Assembly: GCA_034638255.1 (NCBI GenBank)
Contig: JAWPGT010000014.1
Location: forward strand, 434,001 to 498,000
DNA: 64,000 bases
Reading direction: 5' to 3'
From: Coprinus comatus
Taxonomy: Eukaryota; Basidiomycota; Agaricomycetes; Agaricales; Agaricaceae
The notes beneath the pieces were generated by a model. It was not told the origin of the DNA, did no database searches, and worked only from the letters and a program-made list of their open reading frames with translations. Both the position numbers and the translations under genes were made by a program. This document shows positions 47,001 through 58,516 of the stretch, piece by piece (position 1 is the first letter of the stretch; each line of letters begins with the position of its first letter).

Positions 47001-48203
47001 CATGTATCTGATTTCGACGTTTCTAGATTTTCCTGTCAGAGGATGTTGAACTACCACATCAGGCAGTTGCCAATTATCTTGAAGGCATTGATCCCAAGAT
47101 ATGTGCTAAATATTTGGAATATATCATTGAAGAGAGACAGGAAGAAACACCCGTGTTCCATGATCGTCTAGCGGAGTTGTATATTAGTATGACATTGACT
47201 GCTAAACGTCGTAACGAGGACAGTGAGTTCTTTCATCGATGACTAGTTTTATATATGGCGACTTATGATTCACTTACACAGAACGACGAAAGGAAGTTTA
47301 CACAAAGCTGTTGGAGTTTTTGAATACGAACGACAGGATAGGGGTAGATCGGTTATATGGCCTTCTTTCGTCAACTGGTATGCCTGCATATCTTTTCGTT
47401 TCGAAGAACCTTGCGCTGACAGGACGACTTTTTTTATTTAGATTTGTACGAAGCTCGTGCAATTCTGTTAGGCAGGTTAGGTAGACATGACCAAGCATTA
47501 GAATTATACGTTTATCGACTTCAAGATTACCTTAAAGCAGAAGAGTTCGTTTTAACATCATCATTTCTTCCACAAAATATCAACTAAGCCTATAAAATTA
47601 GATATTGTAAACGCATATACCAACCAAACACATCCACAGCCTCCGTTTACATCACCCTCCTCCGAATCTACCTCCGTCCCACAACAAAACCATCTTCAAC
47701 CGGTCCTGGTCCATCAGATTATCTTCAACCAGCACTAGACCTAATAAGTCGACATAATCCACGACTCGACCCAGTCGAAACTTTAAACTTATTACCACCA
47801 CTAGTGACTGCAGAAGATGTTCATGCGTTTTTGATTGAAGCTTTGAGAGCTCCTATTTTTGATACGAAGGTGTTAAGGAGTATTGGTAAAGCAAGGAATG
47901 ATCAACTTGGTAGGAGGTTGATGGCGTTACAATCTAGGAGGGTTAGAGTAACTGATAGTAGGATGTAAGCTTCTTCTCTGTTTTGTGTTGTTAATTTGTG
48001 TATTCATTCATCCTTCTAGATGCCCGCAATGTCACAAACGGCTTGGGAATAGCGTTATTGCTGTACATGCACCTCGGTATGTTTTTTTAATCTTCAAAGT
48101 ATATTGAAGAGATTACTGATTCTTGGAATTACTTAGTGGTGAAGTTACACATTATCAATGCCGTGAAGCGTTTTCACGGAAGTTAAACCAAGGTGCTAGG
48201 TAG
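44045..48203 (+). CDS. VPS39: HOPS subunit Vps39/Vam6
   Basis: Large multi-exon gene, about 1,050 residues, for the Rab7-binding HOPS subunit that tethers vacuoles and late endosomes. The N-terminal CNH/beta-propeller region includes LYVGTATGNLHVYAIN, RSIDQLGFIKQINSLVILS, TLFPLPGFAPPTPL and GCRRKIVIYTW. The middle and C-terminal parts have helical-repeat segments: QLDELVLEGHYADALKLLDV, SALETFFKLDMNPAKVIALYPE, LLDTLSVAP, AVVITLLRIYL-like and LPPLVTAEDVHAFLIEAL. The end has CPQCHKRLGNSVIAVHAPRGEVTHYQC, a zinc-binding RING-like end. Introns are short; the one after SSDTG (44232-44277, 46 nt) explains an apparent frame break. A Ser/Glu-rich insertion near 45950-46030 is unconserved in appearance. 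Start ATG 44045; stop TAG 48201-48203. Confidence 0.9.
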
Positions 48204-49140
48204 ATTGTTTGCCAAATATCGATATACAAGTTTGTAAAATAATGAATATACCCCCTTTTTCCTAATTGTGTCCTTGCTGTTCTGCTTCACAACAATCACG
48301 TTTCACAAAGTGTTTTGGGGACATCTTAAATGATCATTGCAAGGTCGTCTACTTGTTGCAAATGGTACATGAAATAACTAACTATGGATGAAACATACAA
48401 GAAAGCGAACACAAAACAGATAATATCGAAAAGGCTATATAAAAAGAGCCTCCTATCCTATTGTTTTTTTTCTTCTTTTTTGAGTGATTTTGAAGAGGCT
48501 AACTAAGTAGGTTGGTGATAACATAGAAGAGAAGCATAAGTGAAAGAATAATGTCAAGGGGGTAAAAGGTCACATCAAAACAATTGCAAGAGAGAAATGC
48601 GAAATGCGGAAAAAAAATGTCATCATGATGAGTTCTAAAAAAAGCTGTGAGATGCGAGAATACGATTCCAGAGGAAGAGGTAAGAGAAAAGAGCCCAAGG
48701 AAAAGGAACAAGACGATGAGGATTCCTTTTTTTTTTGGTGTTATTGGAGAGTTTGATGAAGAATGAATGATTCGAAGTGAGGATGTGGATGCCAAAAGCG
48801 AAAAGAAAAGGAAGTGAGAGAGAGAGAGAGAGAGAAAAAAAAAAAGAAATAAAGAAATATACAAACACTTAATAGATACAATTAATTTACACGAAGAAAA
48901 AAGTAACCACAGCTATGTGGAAAAAAGATGAATGCGATGTAATGTGATGGATGGTTTGAAATAGAATACCGAGCGTATTTGTATTTTGAGTTGGTTTCTT
49001 ATTGTTGAATGATTTTTGAGATGTCGTAACGGATAGTTTTACACATTGATTCGTGCCGTTTCGAGTAATTTTGTGTCGTGTCAACAGACGTATTTGAATC
49101 TTCTTCTATTCACTTCCCTATCCATGTCGTTCCAAAGTCT
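48204..49140. other. Convergent intergenic region
   Basis: 0.9 kb between VPS39 and the ankyrin gene, A/G-rich on the plus strand, with an (AG)n run at about 48818-48833 and A-runs after it. No gene seen. Both 3' UTRs must lie here. Confidence 0.45.
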
Positions 49141-52100
49141 TCAAAGATACGTCCTCCTTTGAACACCGCCAATAACACCTTGAACAATAGCAATCCAATT
49201 GACAATGCGATCTACTTCATCATACACCGCAGTTAATTGTGCTTCGATCCTTCTTAACAAAAGCCTACGCATTGTTTTCGTTTCATCATCATCATGCGTC
49301 ATTCGTACACTGGAATGTGCAGGTGCGAATAAAGTGGTAGGAGACGTGGCGGTGGCATTACTAGCAGTAGTAAGAACTGAACTTGTAGATGCAATAGATG
49401 TAATAGAAGCCAAGCTTGGTCGGAGAGATAATGATATTGAATAACCGAGGAATCCAGGCGAGCTAGGCAATTCTGGTCCGGAAGAGGCCTTGGTTTGATG
49501 TGGAAGTGTGAGATAGCCAGATGGATAAGGCGTTTGAGGGGTTGGGGTGGCTGTCCGGCTCGGAGAATGCTCATCTATGATAGCGCGACGTTTCTATATA
49601 AACGGTTTGATCAGAAAATATATTGGATGAGAACATGTAAATAATTTTACCTTCAAAGCCCGCCGAAGTACCCTTCCAACTCTTGCCACGTTACTTTCAG
49701 CATTTTGCAAATATTCATCAGCATTTTTGAGACAAGCCTCAATCCTGTCTAAATCCTTCCTTGCCGTACTCATTACAAGTGGCATAGATCTCACTGCCTT
49801 CGCAATCGTCCAATCCCCATCCTCTTCATAATGTACGAAAGAATTTTTGCTGCTTCTTCTTGGAGAGCAAGTGTGGCCATAGAAGAACTTAACGCCTCGT
49901 CAGAGACAACAGCAAGTGCAAGGGAGCTCTCAGATGCCAAGGCAGAAGCAAGTTGAAGTGTGTTCATTCTAACTTGACGACCTACAGGACACTGCTTGGG
50001 ATCTTGCATCGCATGAACAAGTTCAACTTTCGAAGGGCTTGCGAGTTTCTCGGTGGAGCTAGAGCGTGAGCTGGAAAGTGGCGAGCGAACCTTTTCATTC
50101 TTTTCATGAGTAACCATCTTCTTCCACCAATTTTTAAGTTTAACCGTTCCCGTCGCCTTTTCCTTCGACTTTCCTTTACTACCCTTGTCCTCTACAACAC
50201 CGAATTCTCCAAATGACTCTGTGCCCTTCTTGTTATGATGATGAGGGTGTAAACCAAGCCAATCCGACCAGCTTTGAGGCTTGACGGTACCCATATCACC
50301 AGCTCTCCAATGGCCAACAGCGGTTTCAGATGTTTGTATCGCAACATCCATGTGCGATATTCCACCACCATACCCAACAATATTGTCGTCACTAACCCTC
50401 GTCATCTGCGAATCTTGTGATTCCCTCTTCAATTTACTATCCAATCCCACTTTCTGTACATCCACTCCCAGTCCTGCCTGTACTTGAGAACATAAAGCAA
50501 CCCCTAGTTCTTTCACACTAAGTCTCGCTTCTTCTCTTCTCTCTTTCATCATCTCAACCTCTTTCCTTGCCTCCTCAATTCTAGCCTGGAAGTACTTGAC
50601 CAAAGAGTTAGTCGTAGATTCCATCAGAGTTAATGTATGTTGGGTTGGCATAGCCAAACGCATGTAATCAAGCAAAGCATTTGTTTTCTCTACAGCATCA
50701 ATATCCAAAGGGCCCTCGTGCTGAAGTGGTAGTTCAGCGCCAATGGGGGTAGTGGGGAAGCCAAATTCATCAACGACGGTCGCAACGAGGGAGGATTGTT
50801 TAGCAGGCCCTCGAACGGTATCATCAATGGTATTGTCTGATAGGGCAGATGAAACAGATCCTCGGCGAATGGTAGACATATCCAAATTCTCTTTCATCGC
50901 TGTAAAACAATCTTTGAGGTCTTGTCTAGCGGCGAGATCAGACGCAACTAAGCCCCGCGAATTCTTCATCTTGGAAAATCGGCCACCATGGAAAACTCGA
51001 TCGAGGTCAAGCAGTGCCTCAAGAACATCCTTATTAGCACCATATTCGGCTGCGAGATGTAAACAGGTCTCATCGTTCTTGTCTCGAGCGCCAAGTGGAG
51101 CATCCAAATCACGTACAAGGTGGTTGATAAAGTTACGGATCTGTTCCTTGAATACGGGAGGGAGAGTGCTAGGAACCGAAGTCGAAGTTTTCACTAAAAC
51201 ATGAAGAGGAGTGTAATGCTCTTCCACCGTAAATAGCGCCATGTCGGCACCAGCAAGATAGACCATGTCCAAGATCTCAATTTCAGGTATTTTGCACCTA
51301 ATTTACTTGGCGATCCAGTGACAGAGAAAGAACAAGCGTGATGGATTACACTCCATCCCCGCTCATCTGGCCTGTTGACCAAGATAGGGACGGATAGTGG
51401 GTAGAGAGCGGGAGGAGAATTTGTCGGCAATGCCGGAGAAAATAGGATGGAACGTAAGAAGCCAGTGTCAGGGGGATTGGATAATGTTGAGATGAGCGTC
51501 TTGTTTGAACGGGCTAATGATTGAAGCGGGAATGCGGTCAATGGGGGAGGTTCTATTATGTTGGCCGCCGAGTTACGTGATAGACCAGGAAGTGCACAGT
51601 GGGCAAGAGAAAGGAGTTCATCTGTGGTCAAATCCGTAGATGCAGTACAAGAAATTTTGATGCTGTTACCTGACTGGGAGAGAATGTTCAGTTTCTGACA
51701 AACTGAAGCGACGGCAATATCAATATCTTACTTGACTTTCGCGCCAACGATGATGCCGGAGCACATTCTCGCAAAGCCAAAGCATTCGTGGATGAGAAAC
51801 GGCGTATTGAATTGAAGAGCGGAAGTTGCAATCTCGGATGTCTGGTCGTGCGCCATGGGAGAGCTGGAGCTAAAATTAGATGCTTTGAATTAGGCAGTAG
51901 AAGGAAGATATACATACCAAGATTTGAACTACCTCGGCACTGTTATCTCGCGTAGCATCTAAATATTGGAAAATAAAAATTAGTTTACGTCGACGAATGA
52001 ACAGAGAATTGAGGTACTTACACATGAGGGCTGTAGCTCCGTGGGCATCTAGCCCGTCAACAGCTACGGCCCCTGAGCTTTCTTCAAGTAACAGCTCTAC

Positions 52101-52488
52101 AAGCTCGGGAAAGTTCATCCAAGCAGCCATGCTTAGAGGGATGACACCGTTTGCACCAGCATACGGCGCATTGAGACAATGAAGAGAAATTTGTGGGTGG
52201 CGTAGCATGATCCTGATGGCGTTGAGGCGCTGAAAAGTCATGAAGGACGCGTCAGACGCGTCAATATCTTGCCATCTAATGGAAGTGTGATTAAGTATAT
52301 GCATCCAAAACCTAAGGATACTGCACCTACCGTTCTCCAGCAACGGCACACATGATTGGGGTACGACCTTCTTCATCGAGAGAATTAATGTCCGCACCCT
52401 TGTCGAGAGCCTGACGCACAGCGTTGTCGTCGCCGTCCAGAGCAGCGCGATGTAGACCTAGATGGTTAATAATGTGGGGGGAAGCCAT
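49141..52488 (-). CDS. Ankyrin-repeat protein with coiled-coil C-terminal half
   Basis: Multi-exon gene of about 970 residues. The N-terminus MASPHIINHLGLHRAALDGD opens an ankyrin array: NAVRQALDKGADINSLDEEGRTP, GANGVIPLSMAAWMNFPELVELLLE, HGATALMYATRDNSAEVVQIL, LSHGARPDIRD and GWSVIHHACSFSILDMVYLAGAD, then TPLHVLV and NDETCLHLAAEYGANKDVLEALLD. A helical stretch follows: LDYMRLAMPTQHTLTLMEST, and the heptad-like ARIEEARKEVEMMKERREEAR. A Ser/Lys-rich linker leads to the C-terminal helices ARKDLDRIEACLKNADEYLQNAESNVARVGRVLRRALK and RRLLLRRIEAQLTAVYDEVDRIVNWIA. Introns of 47 and 48 nt (about 51334-51288 and 49835-49788) resolve apparent frame breaks. The function is unknown: the layout suggests a scaffold. 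Start ATG 52488-52486; stop TGA 49143-49141. Confidence 0.8.
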
Positions 52489-55400
52489 GGTGGGATTCGT
52501 TAAAGACCGTAATGAAGATTAAGACAGAAAGAAAATACGAAGGGAAGCGGAGGACAGCATTGAGTTTTATAAAGTTACAGCAATCAATTGCCATATATTC
52601 ATTCGCTCAGGGTCTCACTCAGCGAACTCCGGACTCCGGACAATGACCGCATTGGCACAATACACAGCCCCATTGTAAAAACCATAATCCTTTACATACA
52701 CCATACGACCATTATTCCCAATATTTTATTCTATATACCCTTCGATCCTAGCACAAAAACCATTATCATACGTCTTCAACTACTATACTTTTTCTCTGGC
52801 AGCGTAACTTACTATTATATTGTGTAACAAACTTGCAAGGGGGCTGTCCCCCTCATGACTTCGGATGCTTTTCTTCATTTATACTATCTAATTTACATTG
52901 CCAAATGGGCTTTCAAGTCTGTTGATTTTCCCAAGATATTAGCACAGGGAAGCCTCGAGGTCAAGCACGCGGCAGCAGGCTCATCAAACATTGCATAAAC
53001 CCTCTGTGCACATATCAGATTTCCACCTATTATTCATCTCTGTCACAAGAATATTCCTACGGACTCTTATATATTTGATCCCCCCTTCAAGGATCAATGT
53101 CAGCCGACGCTCAACCCCCCGGCCTTCAAGACTCCAGTTTAGATGTTGAGTTGTTTTGTACAACTTCGAAAGAAAGCTATATATATCATGTCGTCATCGG
53201 AGCTAATGTAACTCCAAAGAAACTTACCCCCAATTCTAAGTTCAGTGTTTATTTTACACCACTACGCTAACTTGTTTCTCTCCAGGTCCTCTCTCACGAC
53301 TTGGGGAACAGAACCGCTTCTCCTTCCGGGGAGTAAAACTTTACCCGAGAAAAGCTGATAGTCCACATTGTCACTATTCAGTTTGGATGTGATAAGACTT
53401 CCTGATAAGCGTTATTGGGCACTGGGTTCATTCGATATTAAATCAACAACTACGTCAAAACTGAGGTGAGTGCCGATCCGTATGTGTCAATACTTTCGAT
53501 AAAGCCCCACTCAGCACAAGTACGATACAGTAATCCTCACTAGACCTCACTTCTCTTCCAGACGTCAAAGCGGACTTCAAACTAGAACTAACCTCAACAA
53601 AAAGTATCAGTAATATGAGCGTCTGAATAATAAATGTTGGGCGCCCCGCGGTACCTTGACATAAGAGTTTCTACCAGAAGACCCATCATGTCAGACTAAG
53701 TCAGAAATATGATTGCCAGTAGCACGAACTAGCAAGCAAACATGTAAGTTTACCTCTCTAGAGAACGATCACTTCAAGATTACTCCCCGACTTACTATCT
53801 CTTAATATTATGTACTTCGGGATAGGCCTCATGTCACCTCAATGACTCATTCCTCTCCCTTGATTTAATTTCAAGTTTCCGAAACGAGTCCTTGATGGAG
53901 AATGCATATTCGAAACTGGGGATACTTATCAGTCACTCAGGCCTTCAGGTTTGTCCCAACTTGCCCCTCTCTTGGACAAATTCTCAAGAGTAAGGGTCAG
54001 CCACCGATGGGAATTGTTCCCCACCATGACGCCCGGACTGACGCTTGAGCATTTGACCATGTTATCATATGTTCATTAGAGCAGCAAGGTGGGGTTGAAA
54101 CTTGACACTACTTAAAGCTCCTCTAGAAAAAAATGGGGTATGTCTATGTCATATCACGAACATAACTAACCATGGAATTGTAGGACGCGGGTTGAAAAAA
54201 GGACAACTAAAGGCTGGGGTTTATGAGGTATATTTATCCATGTCTGTTGGAATCACCATCGAGGTCTATCCGACTCCATCGTGAGCTCGATTTCTTGTTG
54301 AAGCATTAAAATCCAGTAAGTTACAATCATAAGAAGAACTGACGACTGACTCGCTATTATGGCACAAGAAGTTCCAAGTTCCGGGATAATCAATTTAAAG
54401 GTCCTTAGGCGAATGAGAATTTTGATTTCAAACGTCAACTTTTCTGTGCTTGATGCTTCTTGTGTTTCGCTCATGGAATCCAAATATCCACTTGGCCTCT
54501 ACACCACCTACTAGTGTGGCTTCTGATTTTTGGATTCGCAGTCTGGACACTATAAGACCTTAGAGCAACTTGAAAAAACTACTAGGCGCCGAAACCACTC
54601 GATACTCCCGGAACAACACACCCAAAAAAAAAAAAAAAAAACTTCTCCGTGACATCTTGAAAAAGAAAAAGAAAAGAAAAACCGCAACCCTCTCTGCTTC
54701 TCTATGTCAGAAAAAAATCAAAAAAATCTGGGCTTCTGGTTCTAATGCGGGATTCGGCTGACCGACATGTCGTTATAAACACACCTGATTTTGGTTTTCT
54801 TCCCTCACTAGAGAAAGAGAAGCCTTTCTGATTTAAAAAATGATCTCACACATACATACACAATGTTACAAATTACTACATAACCATAAACTTGGCGTCC
54901 GGATTCTTGGGATTTCAAGTTCTACCTCTTTTTTTCGAATCCGAATCTTTCATCTCTGGTTCGAACCCTAGAACTCCTACATCTACATAAGCAGCTGTAC
55001 ATGTCGTTATACTACAAATTCAGAAATCTCCTACCTTTGGCACACATACATTCCCTACACTTTGTCACTCCGTCAAAGTTAACCTAAAATGGATTCTACC
55101 TCTTCGAAAAACTGACAGGGGGCTCATCGATGTACACACCAGCTGGGAACCTTCTTTTTTTTTTTCTACACAAAGCGTGATCAAAGATATTCCAAACGTG
55201 TCCGGACTTTGCCATAAGTTTATTTTAAGAAAGTAATCAATGTATCTAACCAACATCAGTAATAATAATAAAAAGTAAACTTGTTTTTCTTTTTTTCTCC
55301 AGAACGATCTTTCTAATTGAATTGCTTCAACTTTCACGTGATGCCAAAATGACTCTGGGTGCCACTCGCTGCTGGCAAAGAAAACAATTACGAACACCCG

Positions 55401-56321
55401 AACCCCTTTTTCTGGACCTATTCTATACCAAATGGGATATGTCTTGGAAGTTCTGACCTTCACAGCTGCCAGTGTATTGAGTAAACTATTCGTATCTTTG
55501 ATCGAGTCTCCAGGTGCTACTGCCAGTGGTGATTGTGCACAGCTCTAGGAACCGACGAGGAACTCCGATGGTATCAACATTCATGAAGACATACAGGTTA
55601 TGGATTTTTTTCTCTCTCTCGTTGTAATGGTTGTCGACAAGTGGGGAATTGGACTCGGAGTCCGATGCCAATGTACTACTACCCCTATAACTCGAAGTAA
55701 CTTCATTGTTCCTCTGGTGTTTTCAAAATGGACACATTATATTCTCTGGTCGGGGACAGAAGACAACTTGGCAAAGACAGGAAATACCGATGGTACCGAT
55801 GTACATATACAACGGTCATAGCCCTATGAAGTGGCCCCCCGATGACCGTACGTGAATCCTTCTGGGAGTTCGGAGTTTTCTCTTACTTCACCTGTTGGTC
55901 TCTGCATTGGCACGGGTGCTGTTCCTCGGTAATGTAACCCTCCGATGCCTCGAGGTTGCACGCTCGTCCATGGTAAGTACCGTGGCTAAATTTGACTCTT
56001 CGCGGTGTTGACTTCGGGCGCTTGCTTTATTCATGAAATATATATGTATATTTGTTATGATGTCAGATTTGCAACACAAGTATATAGATCACTCAAAAAA
56101 TGTTTCCTCGATTATTGGGTTTCAGCTCTTGTGGAATAAACTGGTGTGAGTAACAAAATTTCTTCGTATAAATCCCAACTCAAAGTCATGCATATACATA
56201 TATTTTTAGAAATACCCATTACCCACAAGCGCTTTGAAGTCCAAGCCCGACAACTTCTTAAAGTATAACCTGCATTGCCTGTGCAAAGCTCTTCACAGGT
56301 ACCAAAGTACTTAAAACGCCT
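52489..56321. other. Gene-poor stretch, 3.8 kb
   Basis: The longest stretch without a supported gene. It holds A-runs (54606-54680), pyrimidine runs and scattered short open frames. The only protein-like residue is on the minus strand: 55671-55486 (MASDSESNSPLVDNHYNERE) and 55463-55300 (TKTYPIWYRIGPEKGVRVF-like, then SEWHPESFWHHVKVEAIQLE). They could be exons of a degenerate gene, but I find no consistent splice plan and no family. Nothing here resembles a transposase or reverse transcriptase. Confidence 0.4.
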
Positions 56322-57742
56322 ATGACAGAAGAGAAAACTTGTACTAGTAGTACTCACTTCTCTTCTCAACACTCTTTCTTTTCATCTTATCTATTGTCCA
56401 GTTTGACATTCAATCTATTAAATGTTCAACAGCGTTTAAACGAAAACGAGACCTTTCACTTTCCGTTGATTTCCAACACCGTAACCCCAAACGACCTTGC
56501 GTAGTAAATGAAGATAGAGATGAAGATGAAGATGAATACTCAAGAAAAGGAGGATTCAACTTGTCCAACTTGTCCTTTAACACTCTTCGCCGTCGTGGTC
56601 GTAAACACAAGCTGGCTTGTGTGCATTCACCTTCAAAATCGAAATCGAAATCGAAATCGAAAACTCAAGAACTAACTCCCATACGGTCACCTAATCGTTC
56701 TACAACATCTGAAAGTTCCACTGGCAGGACCATTTTACAAACTGTATCTCAAGTTACCGACATTGCTTCTTCAGCGGTCGGAATGTTACCTATGGTGGGG
56801 AGTCCATTGAAGGGTGCCATGGAAACTATTTGCAAAATTTCAAGTTCTCTAGATGTGGTTTTTTTTCTCGTATTTGATATTCGAATTCAACTTATTCTTA
56901 CTGTCATACTTCACCAAATAGCAATATCTTCAGAATGAAGAGGATCTGTTAGGGATGAAATCTCAGATTGATTTCATGATTTTCAATTTCGTTGGCCTAC
57001 GTGATACTGGTATAGAAGACCTTGATAAGTTGCGTCAATACTCCATTAAGTGAGTAACATCTACTAGGCATATATTGATATTTATAACAATGCTAATTAT
57101 AATGATAACAACTGCGACCATTACAGAGAGTTGAAAAACATTCAAAACCAATCGAACAAGCTTCATAATTGTCGTATGAGGACTAAGGCAACAAAAGACT
57201 CAATTGGACGAATCCATCAATCTATGCGGGATTGTGTACAAAATTATAAAGTATGGTTTATTATTATTATCTCTGAATCCGTCTTTATTGGCATGGACTG
57301 ATTTAGTCGTTACATATAGGTACTTGCCGATGAACATTATCGATCGTATCAACTAAAACTCCAGAATCAAGCTCAAGTCTCCAAGAACATGAATACCATC
57401 GAATCATGGAAACCATCAACTAATCCAATTGGCACATTGAATCCTCTAATGTCTATGCCTAATATTCAGGTTAACAACATACAGGATAATACTATGACAT
57501 CACCAACCATAATCATGATCCAAGTCATTGGTAATCACACTTCTTCTTGGACCGACCAGCTTGTTCAGACTAAATCCGGATTCCCTCACATACGGACACC
57601 GTCACATCCTATCAATATGTCAACACGAGTACTAGAAGAAAGTACTAGAATCCTCAGGAGGTTCCCTGAAAAATATATATTTCATATACTATCCAATCTT
57701 TTCATATTTATGTTCGCTTTCGTCTTTTCCATATTCTTCTAG
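56322..57742 (+). CDS. Helical-bundle protein resembling fungal NLR N-termini, with C-terminal membrane tail
   Basis: Five exons. A 61-nt pyrimidine-rich intron (56341-56401) joins MTEEKT to FDIQSIKCSTAFKRKRD and fixes the frame. The N-terminal 100 residues are basic or acidic low complexity with likely nuclear or nucleolar signals (FKRKRD, RRRGRKHK) and a SKSKSKSKSK run. Next is a helical unit starting QTVSQVTDIASSAVGMLPMVGSPLKGAMETICKI and continuing LLGMKSQIDFMIFNFVGLRD, KELKNIQNQSNKLH and DSIGRIHQSMRDCVQNYKVL. The P-L-P-x-V-G-x-P-L-K-type entry and following helices resemble the N-terminal domain of many basidiomycete NACHT/STAND proteins. No NACHT or repeat domain follows. The extreme C-terminus is hydrophobic (YIFHILSNLFIFMFAFVFSIFF), a candidate tail anchor. 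Stop TAG 57740-57742. Function unknown. Confidence 0.65.
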
Positions 57743-58516
57743 ATCTTTCCCTCTCTTCTCTTTTTATTATTTATACCTATAGCTATAATTGGTACTGGTT
57801 ACCATTACACAACGTATCCATATCCATATCTAAAGTTCTAAAGAGTTTTGTTGAAATGGCTATTAAAATTTAAAATGGACTGTTATTATGTATATACTTA
57901 ACACCTATTATTTCCCGTTTGCTATTTGCTGACTCAAGAGAAAACTTGTTTCTAAACTTTCAATAATCCCAACAACAAATAATAAATGATAATATGTTTT
58001 TTCATAAATCTGCTATGTTTGATATGTACTTAAGTAAGTATGTAATAGAGAGAGAAACGCGGATAGCGAATAGCGAGTTGATAGTTATGATATTAGAGAG
58101 AAAGAGGAGTTTGAGGGAGAAGATAACAAAATCAGAATCAGAAAATACAACTGTTGTTTTTAAAAAAAAAAAGTGTGAGGGGAGCGGAAGATAATAAAAT
58201 AAAATAAAACCGGGAATACTGCAGAAGAATAAGAACAAGAAAAAAAAGGGTGGTGGGGAATGATACTGCAATTACTAATATGAAGAAAGAAATATAGGAA
58301 TTTCACAAAAACCAAGGAGTCTGTCAGATAACGCCTTGAAATAGTACGACAGGACCAATTCTGCAACCTCTCAAAAAAGCGCTTGGGATATTCCACAAGT
58401 CCATTCCCCACTCCAAGACCTATCCCCAGAATCATACTTGCTGGCAAAAACAGGGAATAGCTTTCTTTGGGTGTACGGGAAAGTTCCGATTAAGGATGGA
58501 AGTGATATATTTGACG
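57743..58516. other. Convergent intergenic region
   Basis: 0.8 kb between the helical-bundle gene and MEX67; AT-rich with A-runs near 58160-58250. Open frames at 57994-58194 and 58447-58160 are unsupported. Confidence 0.4.

Noticed and set aside
49788..49835. Apparent frameshift in the ankyrin gene (LRRQ stop)
   Set aside because: A 48-nt intron (GTACAT to GTGAG) joins KILS to SMPLVMSTARKD in frame.
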